Source: Caprimulgus europaeus
Lineage: Eukaryota; Chordata; Aves; Caprimulgiformes; Caprimulgidae
Assembly: GCA_907165065.1 (NCBI GenBank)
Contig: OU015523.1
Coordinates: forward strand, 121,902,523-121,966,522
Direction of reading: 5' to 3'
DNA length: 64,000 nt
The translations under genes and the position numbers were made by a program. Shown here one piece after another: positions 1 through 10,551 of this stretch. The notes beneath the pieces were generated by a model. That model was not told where the DNA came from, ran no database searches, and saw only the letters and a program-made list of their open reading frames with translations. The number at the start of each line of letters is the position of its first letter. The first letter of the stretch is position 1.

Positions 1-1524
1 AGATGTTCCAAAGCAGCTTCCCATGGAGTCACAGATCTCTTTGGGCTCAGCTCCTGGCTCCGGCATGGGGACATCCACGGGCTGCAGACAGGTCTCCAGT
101 CCAGCACCTTCTCACCCTGCTCTGGCATGAGCATCTCTGGGCTTTCTGTGCTCAGTCACACTCAGGCTCAGCTTTCTGCTCTGGTGTGGAGTCCTCCATG
201 GCCTACATGTGGGTATCTGCTCTGCCATTCAGCTTCCACGTGATTTTTCTCCAGCCTTGCCAAGCTGATGGTAGAAGCTTCTGTTTATGGATTATGAGCT
301 CCTGCAGAGCACCACCAGGATCCTAAAAAAACAAATCTCACTTTAGGACCTGAAGCTGTTTTGGACATGTCTGATATTCCTGTCCAGGCTTTATAGACTC
401 AACTGTAGGTGAAGATAGAGTGCAACACCAGACTTGAGGAGTGGGCAGGAGAGTCCATTGTTCAAGAGGTTGTTGTTCACCCCCAGAATTGGTGCATTTT
501 ATTCACCAAATTGCACCAGTATTTACCAGGCTGACAAAACTGTATGCTAACCATGACAGGAATGTTGCTGATTATAACAGAGAAGCCACCAGTGACTCAG
601 GCTAATGACCCTTCTCCTGCATGCAGGGATGTAGGTTAATAACTCAATTTTACTCCTATATAAAGAACAGGAAACACTGAATGCTCTTCTGGTGAGAAGC
701 TGTTGTCCCAAACTATAGAATGAATTCTGTTATCTGTTCCTGACCTCTAGAACTAGCTTTTTTTTCCCTACTGATTCTGTTTTCCTGTTAAAATGTCACT
801 CTCCAGATGTAATAAATAATACTCTCATAAATATTGGTGGAGCAGAATCATTCTGGGAACTTTGCTGCAGCAGAAGGTTATAGACAACTGAGGTACTGGG
901 TCTGTGGGTATGTTAGATCCTGTCATGAGTCAGCTCTTTAGTTAGCCAGGTGAAAGTGCACAGCATAAACAGTGAGGCATGTGCACATCTCCCCTGTGAA
1001 GTACCAACTGCAGAAGTTTGCAAGGCAGGTCCACCAGGACTGGTTCTTTCATCCAGCTGTGTTTCTTTGTTCAGACATGGAGGTTGAATGCAGAGTACTT
1101 GAGTTGCCCATAGTCTCATTAATTAGCACTAAATAGCATTACAGCTGCACATACAATCTGAGCAGACAGATCCCTACAGTGTCTGCTTCTCATGATGGTG
1201 GTGTTGATGGGCACCTCAACGTTTCTAGCTCCTTTTTTGTGAATCTAGATTCCTTAACCCATTAACCTCTGTATTGATGAAGGATGTAAGAAGTGAGTCC
1301 TGAATAGCCCTTGCTGTTAGTTTGAGCACAAGGTATGGTCCCAGCAGAACTATCCCAAATAATCTTTATCTTATGTTTGAGACATCCATCAGAAGAAGAA
1401 TCTAGATAGATACCTAATTTTGTCATTCAAACTAAATACAGGGATTCAGTAGCTTGGCTGAAAATAACACTACTGTTGAAAAGGTTGAAAAAAATATTTG
1501 ATTTTTCATTTATTCTTACCACAG
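1..1524 (+). other. INTS4 intron (left part outside the window)
   Basis: Presumed intron upstream of the first visible INTS4 exon; I could identify no exon in it. Bases ~1-325 are richer in GC and in CCATGG/GGCTGCAG-like words, which resemble a degraded avian LTR-type repeat, but I cannot assign it. The rest is AT-rich unique-looking DNA. Confidence 0.6.
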
Positions 1525-1684
1525 ATGTTTCATCTCTGAGCTCCCACATATGCAAGGCAGTTTTGTAGATAAACTGTTGGACTTAATGCCCAGACTTGTG
1601 ACATCCAAGCCTTCAGAAGTGGTGAAGATTCTTCAGACAACACTGCGACAAAGTACCTTCCTCCACCTGCCTCTTCCAGAGCAG
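1525..1684 (+). CDS. INTS4: INTS4 coding exon (fourth from the end)
   Basis: The exon follows a pyrimidine-rich acceptor ending in CACAG and stops before GTCAGT. The first base completes a codon begun in an upstream exon; 53 codons follow, including FISELPHMQG and KLLDLMPRLV. It ends in phase 0. This would be the tail of the helical region before the C-terminal beta domains. Confidence 0.93.
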
Positions 1685-4600
1685 GTCAGTTTAACACAGA
1701 GAATTAAAATGTGATGTCCTTGGAGACTGTCTTAGCCCCTGACTTGCTCCTAAGATACCATGAAGCTTTAAAATTCAGGTTCTGGGTCAGTCACAGGTGT
1801 TATTTTTACAAGGGCAGGGAGTGACAGAACAAGGGGTGATGGCTTGGAAGTGGCAGAGGGGAGATGGAGCTGAGATGTGAGGAAGAAATTGTTTGGTGTG
1901 AGGGTGGTGAGACCCTGGCCCAGGTTGGCCAGAGAAGCTGTGGCTGCTCCTCCCTGGAAGTGTTCTCGGCCAGGTTGGCTGAGGCTTTGAGCAACCTGGT
2001 CTAGTGGAAGGTGTCCCTGCTGCTGGCAGGGGGGTTGGAACTGGAGGAGCTTTAAGGTCCCTTCCAACCCAAACCATTCTATGATTCCTTCAAAGACTTT
2101 CTTCTTCTTACCTAGCATCCCTAGAACTGCTGCTGAAGATACAGAAGACTTAATAATTCCTCAAAGAATCCAAAGTTCATGCTGACTTCTCCATTATGAC
2201 CAGTAATGATTGTGGTTTTTTTCTTTCCTCCTCCCCCCACCTCCTTATTTTTGCCAACCTCTTTGCCCCTAATAGCTCCATAGAGCTACTGCAAATATCA
2301 TTGAGCCTACTGGTGAATCTGATAATCCTCTGAGGTTTACATCAGGGTTGGTGGTGGCACTGGATGTTGATGCAACTCTGGAACATGTGCAGGATCCTCA
2401 AGGAACTGTTAAAGTTCAGGTAAGCAGTCACTTGACATAAATGCAAGCAAGATTACATCTTAGGGGGAGGTTGTTGAAGGATGTCAGTACTTCTGAGTTG
2501 CAAATAATGATACACTTTATTAGTGACAATGTTGGATTTCAGTGTTTTGACCTCACAATTCTGACCCTGGCGTGTGTGCAGTGCACTGAGTTGGTTTGTG
2601 TGCGGTTCCTGAGTTTGCTTTGAGCACTTGGATGCCGTTCTGTGCTTCCACATGCACTGGGCACGTTATGAACAGGAGCACTAATAAATGCTGGTGAACT
2701 TCCAGCTTGTGTAGAGGGAGAAGGAAGAGCAAAAGAAGCTGTTCTGAATGGTACAGCAATATACAGGCTCTTGGCTTCCTTGTTTACAGCTTCACTTTCT
2801 TCCTGCAGCTGAATCACGATGTGGCTAAAGAGGCAGGTGTGGTATGGTGCCAAGTAAAATACACAAATTCACTGCTTAACAAGGAAACAAAAGCTTCTGT
2901 TCACAATGCAGAGGAAGGAGCTGATGTCAATGTATTTATTTTTTTTCCCACCTCTGCTGTGGGTCTGAATGGCCAGTGTGTGTGGCCTTTAAATCTAGGA
3001 CAACTGGAATCCTGGCTCCAAGATAAAGCACATCTTCCTGCCTTCAGGACTCAAACAGAAAAGCCCAAAATAACACAGGTTGTGCAAATCCCCAGTCCAC
3101 TTGTCATTCACTTGGGTTTTTATTTTATTTTGTTTGGGTTTTTTTTCTCCTATAGGTATTGTATCCAGATGGACAAGCACAGCTGATCCATCCTAAACCA
3201 GCTGACTTTCGAAATCCTGGTCCTGGGAGGCACAGACTGATAACTCAGGTGTACCTCTCCCACACAGCCTGGACAGGTAACGTGAATGATGCAAGTCCAT
3301 GGGATTGTGTCTGTCTCTGTAACAGGAGTGTGTCTTGCTTGGGTCTCCTGCTGCTGTGGTTTAACCCGAGATGGCAACTGGTGTGGTGTGAGAGGCAGAA
3401 AAGGCCTTGACTGTGTGAGCACTGCTCAGCAATAACTAAACCATCCCTGAGTTATCAACGCTGTTTTCAGCACAAATCCCAAACACAGCCCCATACCAGC
3501 TCCTGTAAAGAAAATTAACTCTATCCCAGCCAAAACCAGCACATCAGGTGTACATACCCACAGTCTTGGGGGGCTTGGAGGATCCTGGAGTCTACAGCTG
3601 TTGGTGGTGCTGCCCTTAGTGTTGCTTGGACTTCTGTGCCCGCAGCCTTTGAGCAGCTACATCTCCCTGGTTGACAAGACACTGCTGCTGCCAAGGTGAC
3701 TAGAGGGGCTGCTGTCACAGGGGAGAAGGTGCTTGCTATGTGTTGGGGGCATGGTGAGGTCACCCTTGCATCTGCAGAGCAAAGTGAGTTGTAGGAGTCA
3801 AGCCTGCATCCTCATTTTAAATCGAGGAGTCATGGTGAGCTGACTCACTGGAATTGGTTGGTTTAGATCTGACAGGTATGTGAGCGTGGCAGAGCCTTTG
3901 GAACTGGGTGTGCTCATTTCACTGCTGATTGAACCTTCACCCTCTTAATGCCCTAAAAACCTCCCCCACCCTTTAGCTCTGGTGAGATGTGTGACTCCAA
4001 CATTGGCGCTCAGTCGCGGTTGGTGTTTGCACTTCCCCATGAAAGAGCTTCAGTAATTGGCTTGTGGACTTCAACCAACAAAAGCAGAGAATATTTGTTT
4101 GCAGCTCCCTTTGTCCCATTTTCTTTCAGTCCTTGCACATTTATTCAAGTGTGAGCTTTTTTCTGAGCAGTTTATTTTCTGTGTAGTTATTAATAGGATT
4201 TGTTGATCATTTTTTTTAACCATCAGAGTTTAGTTTAGTGCCATGTTCTTTCACATACTCCCTTTTATATAGCATGTCCAGGGGTACTCATTCATCTTCC
4301 TATCTTTGTTTTATTTTGGAGAAGAAAAAATTCTATTGTTTCTGTGACTGGAAATATCAGAATTCAAAATTCATCCTGTACCAGAGTGAGCTGAACAAAG
4401 TCCTTATTTCTACTTCTGCAGCATTCACTGAAAGGGCATTTTAAGTGTGGCCCAAAGGGATTCTGTTCTGCTCTCTCCCCTACTCATTATTTTAACTATT
4501 AGCTTTGATGTTGGCACTTGGGCATATAAATTGTGGTTATTTCTTGTGTTCTGTCTGGTGTGGATGATGTCTCAGCTGGAGTGCCACTGCAGTTCTGGGC

Positions 4601-6460
4601 ATCACATCTTAGAGAGCTTCTAGCAGCCTCCCAGTACCTGAAGGGGCTCCAGGAAGGCTGGGGAGGGACTTTGGCCAAGGGCAGGGAGTGATGGAGTGAG
4701 GGGTGATGGCTTGAAAGTGGCAGAGGGGAGCTGGAGATGAGATGTGAGGAAGAAATTGTTTGGTGTGAGGGTGGTGAGACAGTGTCCCAGGTTGGCCAGA
4801 GAAGCTGTGGCTGCTCCTCCCTGGAAGTGTTCCAGGCCAGGTTGGCTGAGGCTTTGAGCAACCTGGTCTAGTGGAAGGTGTCCCTGCTGCTGGCAGGGGG
4901 TTTGGGACTGGATGATCTTTAAGGTCCCTTCCAACCCAAACCAGTCTGTGATCATAAAATGTTGTGGGTTTCCGTAGGTTTCATTTAGGTTTCAGTCATG
5001 TGGCCCGGTTGTGGGTTAACTCACTGTACAGATAAACCCCACACACCACACAGTGCTCGCTCACTCCACCCGCACTGGGACAGGGAGAAGAGTCAGAAGA
5101 GTAAAAGTGGGAAAACTCATGGGAATCACAGGATCATTAAGGTTGGAAAAGACCTCTAAGATCATCCAGTCCAACCATAAACTCATCACCATCATGTCCC
5201 CGAGTGCTGCAGTCACACTATGTAGACTGTTAGTGGGAAGTGATCTCCTGTGCTGTGAGTCTTACCAGACATCATCTGGATTTACTTGATCCTGCCATAA
5301 ATACAGGGAGCAAGGCCTGGGGATGTTGGTCAACAGCAGCTGAACATGAGCCAGCAGAGTGCCCAGGTGGCCAAGAAGGCCAAGGGCATCCTGGCCTGGA
5401 TCAGCACCAGTGTGGCCAGCAGGACCAGGGAAGTTCTCTTCCCCCTGTGCTGGGCACTGGTGAGGCCGCAGCTCGAGTGCTGGGTTCAGTGTTGGGCCCC
5501 TGACTCCAAGCAGGACCTGGAGGTGCTGGAGCGTGTCCAGAGAAGGGAACGGAGCTGGGGAAGGGTCTGGAGCACAAGTGTGCTGAGTTCCCGGCTGAGG
5601 GAACTGGGGGTGCTGAGCCTGGAGAAAAGGAGGCTGAGGGGAGACCTTCTGGCTCTGTCCAAGTCCCTTGGAGGAGGGTGGAGAGAGGTGGGGGTGGGTC
5701 TGTTCAACCAAGGACCACGGGACAGGACAAGAGGGAATTGCCTCAAGTTGTGCCCAGGGCAGTTGAGATTGGATGTGAGGAAGAGTTTCTTCACTGGAAG
5801 GGTGGAACAGGCTGCCCAGGGAGGTGGTGGAGTCCCCATCCCTGGAGGTATTTAAAAGACACATGAGGTGCTCAGAGATCTGGTTTAGCAGTGGACAGGC
5901 ACGGTTGGACTCAATGATCTCAGAGGTCTTTTCCAACCAAACCATTCTATGATTTTATGGGGGCTTTTAATGATTTTATTATTATTTGCCTGGAATTACT
6001 TCTAACCATTATTTTTGGAAGTTGCTATTTGTAAGTTAGTCGTGAGATTCGATGACAAAGAGAGGGGGAAACCTAAACCAGTGCTGAGTTCTACTCTGTA
6101 ACGACAAAGGTGTATTTTCAAACACCAGACTGGATTCTGATCAGCCCAGGATGGCTCTGTGCTTAACCCAGCAAATGTGAGATAACATTTCATTCAGTGG
6201 TGGTTGTTCCCTGTGTGATGACAGCGATGTTTGAGTTATTCAGGTTTGTTTTTTTTCCCTCTACAGAGCCATGTCAGATTGAAGTGCGGTTGCTGCTGGC
6301 TTACAATTCCAACAGGAGCAAAGCATCTGCTAAAATTCCTAAATCTACCTGGAATGAGAGCTTGGAGACTCTCCCACAGCCTGAAAACGCCATCGAGGGG
6401 ACCATACCCTTCAGCAAACCTGTCAAGGTTTATATAATGCCCAAACCTGCCAGACGGTGA
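1525..6460 (+). CDS. INTS4: INTS4, Integrator complex subunit 4, C-terminal part (four exons)
   Basis: The coding join is 1525-1684, 2276-2419, 3156-3276 and 6267-6460; earlier exons lie left of the window. The joined reading frame gives about 205 C-terminal residues that I recognise as INTS4: stretches such as FTSGLVVALDVDATLEHVQD, VLYPDGQAQ, KPADFRNPGPGRHRLITQVY and the terminus GTIPFSKPVKVYIMPKPARR match the human protein as I recall it. INTS4 is a nuclear scaffold: N-terminal HEAT-type helices (not in this window) and a C-terminal beta-rich region that contacts the INTS9-INTS11 endonuclease pair, forming the cleavage module that processes snRNA 3' ends and ends transcription early at many genes. 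All four introns or intron edges have AG acceptors and GT donors, and phases agree (0, 0, 1). The gene converges on AAMDC. Identification is from remembered family sequence, not a search. Confidence 0.96.
1685..2275 (+). other. INTS4 intron, half occupied by a CR1
   Basis: GT...AG intron between two recognised INTS4 exons. Its centre is a CR1 3' fragment; the rest is unremarkable and ends in a C/T-rich tract before the acceptor. Confidence 0.85.
1810..2088 (+). repeat. CR1 LINE 3' fragment
   Basis: Starts at AGGGCAGGGAGTGACAG and runs through the typical CR1 tail (GAGGAAGAAATTGTTTGGTG, TCCCTGGAAGTGTTCTCGGC, TTTAAGGTCCCTTCCAACCC) to the ATTCTATGATTCC 3' end. It is severely 5'-truncated and lies sense to INTS4. 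Confidence 0.92.
2276..2419 (+). CDS. INTS4: INTS4 coding exon (third from the end)
   Basis: The acceptor is CCTAATAG and the donor GTAAGC. The exon is 48 complete codons (phase 0 to 0), carrying IIEPTGESDNPLRF and GLVVALDVDATLEHVQD, which are nearly unchanged from human INTS4 as recalled. Confidence 0.95.
2420..3155 (+). other. INTS4 intron with a possible cryptic cassette exon
   Basis: GT...AG intron between phase-0 exons. A long open frame (2707-3186) crosses the 3' splice site in a different frame from the INTS4 exon, so it is not INTS4 coding. A good acceptor at 2807-2808 and a GTAAAA donor at 2854 bracket an open 45-base segment (see findings). Confidence 0.8.
3156..3276 (+). CDS. INTS4: INTS4 coding exon (second from the end)
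   Basis: The acceptor is a long T-tract ending in CCTATAG and the donor is GTAACG. The exon is 40 codons plus one base (phase 0 to 1) and encodes VLYPDGQAQ through YLSHTAWT. The trailing G pairs with AG of the next exon to make a glutamate codon. Confidence 0.95.
4571..4955 (+). repeat. CR1 LINE 3' fragment with internal deletion
   Basis: The first ~45 bases (CTCAGCTGGAGTGCCACTGC, AGTTCTGGGC) match an upstream CR1 segment and jump, around 4605-4617, to CTTCTAGCAGCCTCCCAGTA, which lies some 200 bases further on in full copies. The rest is the usual CR1 3' tail ending CCAGTCTGTGATC. Confidence 0.85.
5009..5122 (-). mobile_element. ERVL-type LTR fragment (3' part)
   Basis: On the minus strand this reads as the end of the avian ERVL-type LTR seen intact at 19757-20360: the word set for CCACGAGTTTTC...ACTTTTAC..., then TCTCCCTGTCCCAGTGCGGG and GTTAACCCACAA. 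It abuts a CR1 fragment at 5124, so one of them truncated the other. Confidence 0.6.
5124..5205 (-). repeat. CR1 LINE 3' terminus, very short
   Basis: Plus-strand AATCACAGGATCATTAAGGT followed by TGGAAAAGACCTCTAAGATC and CATCCAGTCCAACC is the reverse complement of a CR1 3' end. Confidence 0.85.
5318..5956 (+). repeat. CR1 LINE 3' portion (640 bp)
   Basis: Covers the end of the CR1 ORF2 region (words translating as [43 protein letters not shown]) and the 3' tail ending TTCCAACCAAACCATTCTAT. Frameshifts are present; it is not an active copy. Confidence 0.93.
6267..6460 (+). CDS. INTS4: INTS4 terminal coding exon with stop codon
   Basis: The acceptor is TTTTTCCCTCTACAG. Reading in phase gives a split glutamate, then PCQIEVRLLLAYNS, a variable stretch, then IEGTIPFSKPVKVY and the terminus ending PKPARR, with TGA at 6458-6460. 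The variable middle (around 6303-6390) looks longer than the human version I recall. Downstream is 3' UTR. Confidence 0.96.
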
Positions 6461-7005
6461 ACTCTGGCGCTGAGAGAAATGTGTTTATGGGCTTGGTGGG
6501 TGACATGAGAACAACATCCAGTGTTCAAGAGAATGAACCAAATCCAAACAGTTTTATATTTGGGTACAAAAGTCAACCATGGAACTAGAGCTGGTGAAGA
6601 ACAGTTGGTCTCCTCTGTTAAGGAGCAGATAGACCAAGACAGGAGTTACTCAGCTAGTTGTTTCCAGAAAATGCAGATATTCCTGTACTGAGTCCACAAA
6701 ACCAACAGTTCTCAGCCAGCATTCCAGTAGTGATCTCATCAATTTTCATTTACCAAAAGGTTCTCTTCAAGGCTTCTAGGTTTTCTGCTATGGATTTACC
6801 GAGGTGTTTACCATGTAAATGCTTAGGCACATAAATCAATGTTATTTTTGCAGCACTCTGAAATGAAGCTAAGGACTTTGGGGTTTTTGTGGGGGTTTTT
6901 GTTTGGTTTGTTGAGGGTTTTTTTTAATGTCTAAAACTTGCATTTGTGCATTGGTAGCTAAATTCTTAATTAAAAAATAAATAAATTCTTAAGTGCTATT
7001 GTTCC
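6461..7005 (+). other. INTS4: INTS4 3' UTR (end inferred)
   Basis: AT-rich sequence after the INTS4 stop with no continued frame. Overlapping AATAAA hexamers at 6976-6981 and 6980-6985 are the first good polyadenylation signals, so cleavage is placed about 10-25 bases later. The exact 3' end is inferred. Confidence 0.6.
6976..6985 (+). terminator. Tandem polyadenylation signals for INTS4
   Basis: Two overlapping AATAAA hexamers about 515 bases after the INTS4 stop, followed by a T-rich stretch. They are the best-placed polyA signals for INTS4. Confidence 0.6.
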
Positions 7006-7579
7006 TGTGTAGGAACTACACCTCAAAGTGAAATTGCCAAGTGCTGTAGGTTAAATCCTGAGCGATTTTACGTCCTGTGCTGAAGCCAGTACGGATCTGG
7101 GGAGGGCACAGGTTGTTCACAGTGTGGCACAGGGGGGAGGAGGAACCTGTTGGTGCAAAGCAGCAGAACTTCAGTTTGAGTTTGAGTTACTGCAACAAAA
7201 CAGTGAGTTACTTCTTTGGTTTGTTTACCTAAAATGGAGTGAAATTTATTAATCTCTGAATTGTGATCCACCTCTCCCCCTGCCTTTTGTGTGCCTTTAG
7301 GAACAATGCCATTAAATACCACGGGTTGGACAATTACTGACCCAGGGAAGCTTTACAGACTCTGTTTCTGTGTGGTGATCTTGGCCTGGACTCATCTTAC
7401 TGAGGAAATCTGTTTAGTTTTTCGATTCAGCAGCAATTTTAACAGTCAAAGTCTTTGTGATCTGCTGGAGTAGTCAAACACGTTCTGAGGGAAGCAGCAG
7501 TCAGGCAGCTTGTCAGTGTGCTCCTGAGCAGGTGAGCTGGGAATATGGAGGGACAGGATTTACCAAAAACGGGATCTTT

Positions 7580-7858
7580 CACAGAGTCACAGAACCACAG
7601 TGGTTGGAAAAGACCTTTAAGATCACAGAGTCCAACCATGAACCCAACACTGCCCATTGCACCTCTAAGCCATGTCCCTAAGACCTCATCTACCCAATCT
7701 TTTAAATCTCACCAGGGAAGGTGACTCCACCACCTCCCTGGGCAGCCTGTTCCAATGCTTGGCTAACCTTTTGGTGAAGAAGTTTTTCCTCAGATCCAAT
7801 CTAAACCTCCCCTGGCCCAACTTGAGGCCATTTCCTCTCATTCTATCACTTGTTACCT
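7580..7858 (-). repeat. CR1 LINE 3' fragment
   Basis: Reverse complement of a CR1 tail: CACAGTGGTTGGAAAAGACC, GTGACTCCACCACCTCCCTG, GGCAGCCTGTTCCAATGC and the segment corresponding to CCTCATTCTATCACTTGTTA. It ends at a GAGAA microsatellite. Confidence 0.92.
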
Positions 7859-7859
7859 G

Positions 7860-7880
7860 GGAGAAGAGAAGAGAAGAGAG
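7860..7880. repeat. (GAGAA)n microsatellite
   Basis: Four imperfect copies of GAGAA directly at the 5' edge of the preceding CR1, probably grown from the CR1 word GGGAGAAGAGA. Confidence 0.7.
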
Positions 7881-10111
7881 TGCCTTCTGGCATTCCTGTT
7901 CCGGGACAGGAACAGCATTTGCTGGCTTTGGCAATCTCCTGAATCAGCAATGTCAGTGAAGAAAATATCTTGTGGAAGTACCTTGTTAAAGTTTTCAACT
8001 GTATGGATGGCTGGTGATGATTTTTCAAGGCTGCTGCTTTCAGATAATGACTCAGGTAGGATTATTAATCACTTCCTGAGAACTGGCACTTAACAAAGAG
8101 TTGTGACTTTACATTATAACATTAAATCACAAAACTTTTCTCATTGTCTTGGTCTTGACTGGAAAAGTGATTCCTTGTTAATGGATGTCCACACTGTTGG
8201 CATTTCCCTTGCTCTTCATAGACGTACAAATAAATTAGCACTTGCTTTGACTGGAGGAAGAACTGTGCTGAACACTTAATCTGTTTTACCTCATGGCTGC
8301 ACAAACTGTTATGAGAGATAGCGAGGTATGAGAAAGAGCTGGCTCCAAGAGTAACATTCCCCCAACCTAACTGTAGGTCTGAGCATCTTCTGAATTCAAA
8401 AGCAATAGCTGGTTAATTACCCAGGTTCTCTATACAGCATTAGGAAGTCAGTGAAACACAGAAAGCAGTAAAATTATTAAGGAAGTGCCTTATATCAGGA
8501 CTTTGTATTGGAAGGACTTTAACACGTTTTATACCTGGCTGATCAATTTAAGTCTTGTCAATACTGTAAAAAGAGATAGCATGACTGGAACTTATTGAAC
8601 TCTGATGTAGTTCTAAGGGTTAAGAAAAACATGTATTTTTGACATCTGATACTTGGAACTCTTGGAACTTTTACCTCTACTGTCAGACCTAGATTGCCTG
8701 TAGAAAATCCACCCATCCATAATTTTACTGGTTACACAGTAAACTTCCTTTTGTTATCGCTGGTATTTTTACTACACTCCAACTTTGACTTTCAGCTTAT
8801 AATAAATGTGCTCCTTTGTTGAATCTTTTATCTGCTAGTTTCCATGTAACTTTTTATATGCAAATAGTCTTGCTATGAGGGCAGTGACTGCTATCACCCT
8901 TACATAGCCAAAGATGTAATTTATTCCACTTCAGAATATTCAGAATTTCAATCATGAATGTCATTGTATGATTCCTCTGTTACAGGAGTGAACATGTGTG
9001 CCTGTGTGGTCCTGGGTTAATTAGAGATTACCACAAGTTTTTTATGTTTTTAATGTTTTAGCCTTGAGATGTTGTGGTCCACAGACTCATAACCATAAAA
9101 CTCTTGACCTGCTTTGGGTATTTGTGAGTTAAATATCCTTTCCTAGTGCTGCTGCTCTTCCAAACTGTGGGTTTTTGTTTGGGTTTTTTTGGGGTTTTTT
9201 TTGGTATTCCACCTTTAGGGCATCACTTTGAAAACCTCCTGCGTGTGAATTGTTACCATCTGACTTCTCAGTTCAGCTCCCAGCCCACAGGGCTACGTCT
9301 CTTGCCATGAAGCTGTGTCCACGCAGATCCCTGATGACTTGAGGTAGATCATTGCAGACTTCTTTTCCCTCTCTGTTTTACACTTCACTAGTACTTTTGC
9401 AGTTTGCCATCCCACTAAAGACTTTGAATTGCAGTGGTGACCATATGCTCCAGGCCATGACTGATGCTTTGGGAAGCAGAGCAGAGACCAGGAGCTGAGG
9501 GAACTCAGTCCTGAGCGCTGCCCTTCTCTGGCAGCACGCAGCAGAGCTGACAGCACAGCAAAGCTTTCGTGCTCCTCCTGGGCCTGCAGATCAACCCTCT
9601 GGGTGCTGGTGCTAACCAACTGTCTGGCATAAACTCTGCCTTTCCTCAAGGTCACTTGGTTGCTCTGTGGTTGTCCATGTTTAGACTTTATCATTTGTTC
9701 CCAGGCCACAGATGACCAAAGAGCTACTCCATTCTGGACCTTTTTTTTTTTAATTTTATTTTATTTTTCTGTCAAAATCCTGGCATTTTTCTCTCTTTTT
9801 CTGAGCACTGCAACAAATTTCCACTATTTTGCTTCCCCTGGTGCTATGCTTGAGCTCTTTTCATGTAACATACTAGGCAAAGATCACTCACCAACTGAGA
9901 ATCAAATACTGAAGGGCTGTAGAAAAGTTCATCTGTAAATTCAGATGCCTAAAACCACTTGAAAATTTAAGACTGCTATGAACATCTCCAGTCTCCTCAT
10001 GAGAGTTTTCCATAGTTGCTTTCCCTTCTTGATATCATCCTGCAGTTTTTTTTTCTCTGATTCCTAGTTTAAATCATGGAAGAAATCCTAAGTTCTCCTT
10101 TTCTTCTTAGG

Positions 10112-10372
10112 TTTCAAGAGGAAATGGCCTCGAGTTGTGACCAGGGCAGTTGAGATTGGATGTGAGGAAGAATTTCTTTGCTGAAAGGGTTCTGAGGCAT
10201 TGGAAGGGGTTGCCCAGGGCAGTGGTGGAGTCCCCATCCCTGGAGGGATTGAAGAGTTGTGTAGACACAGTGCTGAGGGACATGGGTCAGTCGGGGACTG
10301 GTCAGTGTTGGGTTCATGATGGGACTCGATGATCTTAAAGGGCTTTTCCAATCCAGGCAATTCTTAGGTTCC
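10112..10372 (+). repeat. CR1 LINE 3' fragment
   Basis: Starts at TTCAAGAGGAAATGGCCTCG and runs through GGATGTGAGGAAGAATTTCT, GTCCCCATCCCTGGAGGGAT and GATCTTAAAGGGCTTTTCCA. Very close to the copies at 34181-34800 and 40725-41219. Confidence 0.92.
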
Positions 10373-10551
10373 ATCTCTTCAAGCAGATGACCAATTCATC
10401 ATCATTTTAGCTGAACTGAAAAAAAAAAGTGTTCTGTAGCTCTGATGATCTTAAAATTCACTGTCAAAAGCCATTTCCTTAACACTTGAACTCTTTCCAA
10501 GATTCGAATTCACCTTTGATTTCCCTGCTGTGTGGGTAAGCAGACCAGTAA

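Larger units (their letters stand above)
3277..6266 (+). other. INTS4 last intron with CR1 copies and an LTR fragment
   Basis: GT...AG intron of about 3.0 kb. It holds CR1 fragments at 4571-4955, 5124-5205 and 5318-5956 and an ERVL-type LTR fragment at about 5009-5122. I see nothing in 3277-4570 apart from unique-looking DNA. Confidence 0.85.

Noticed and set aside
3-326. 107-codon frame at the left edge, considered as an INTS4 exon
   Set aside because: It shows no INTS4 similarity and lacks splice-site support; words resemble a degraded repeat.
2707-3186. 159-codon frame overlapping an INTS4 exon
   Set aside because: It crosses the 3' splice site in a different frame from INTS4 exon 3156-3276 and does not match INTS4. 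Only the short 2809-2853 segment was kept as a speculative cassette exon.
5262-5945. 227-codon frame and similar frames at 34100-34654, 38390-39238 and 40685-41470
   Set aside because: All are frames within or antisense to CR1 3' portions, with matching sequence between copies.
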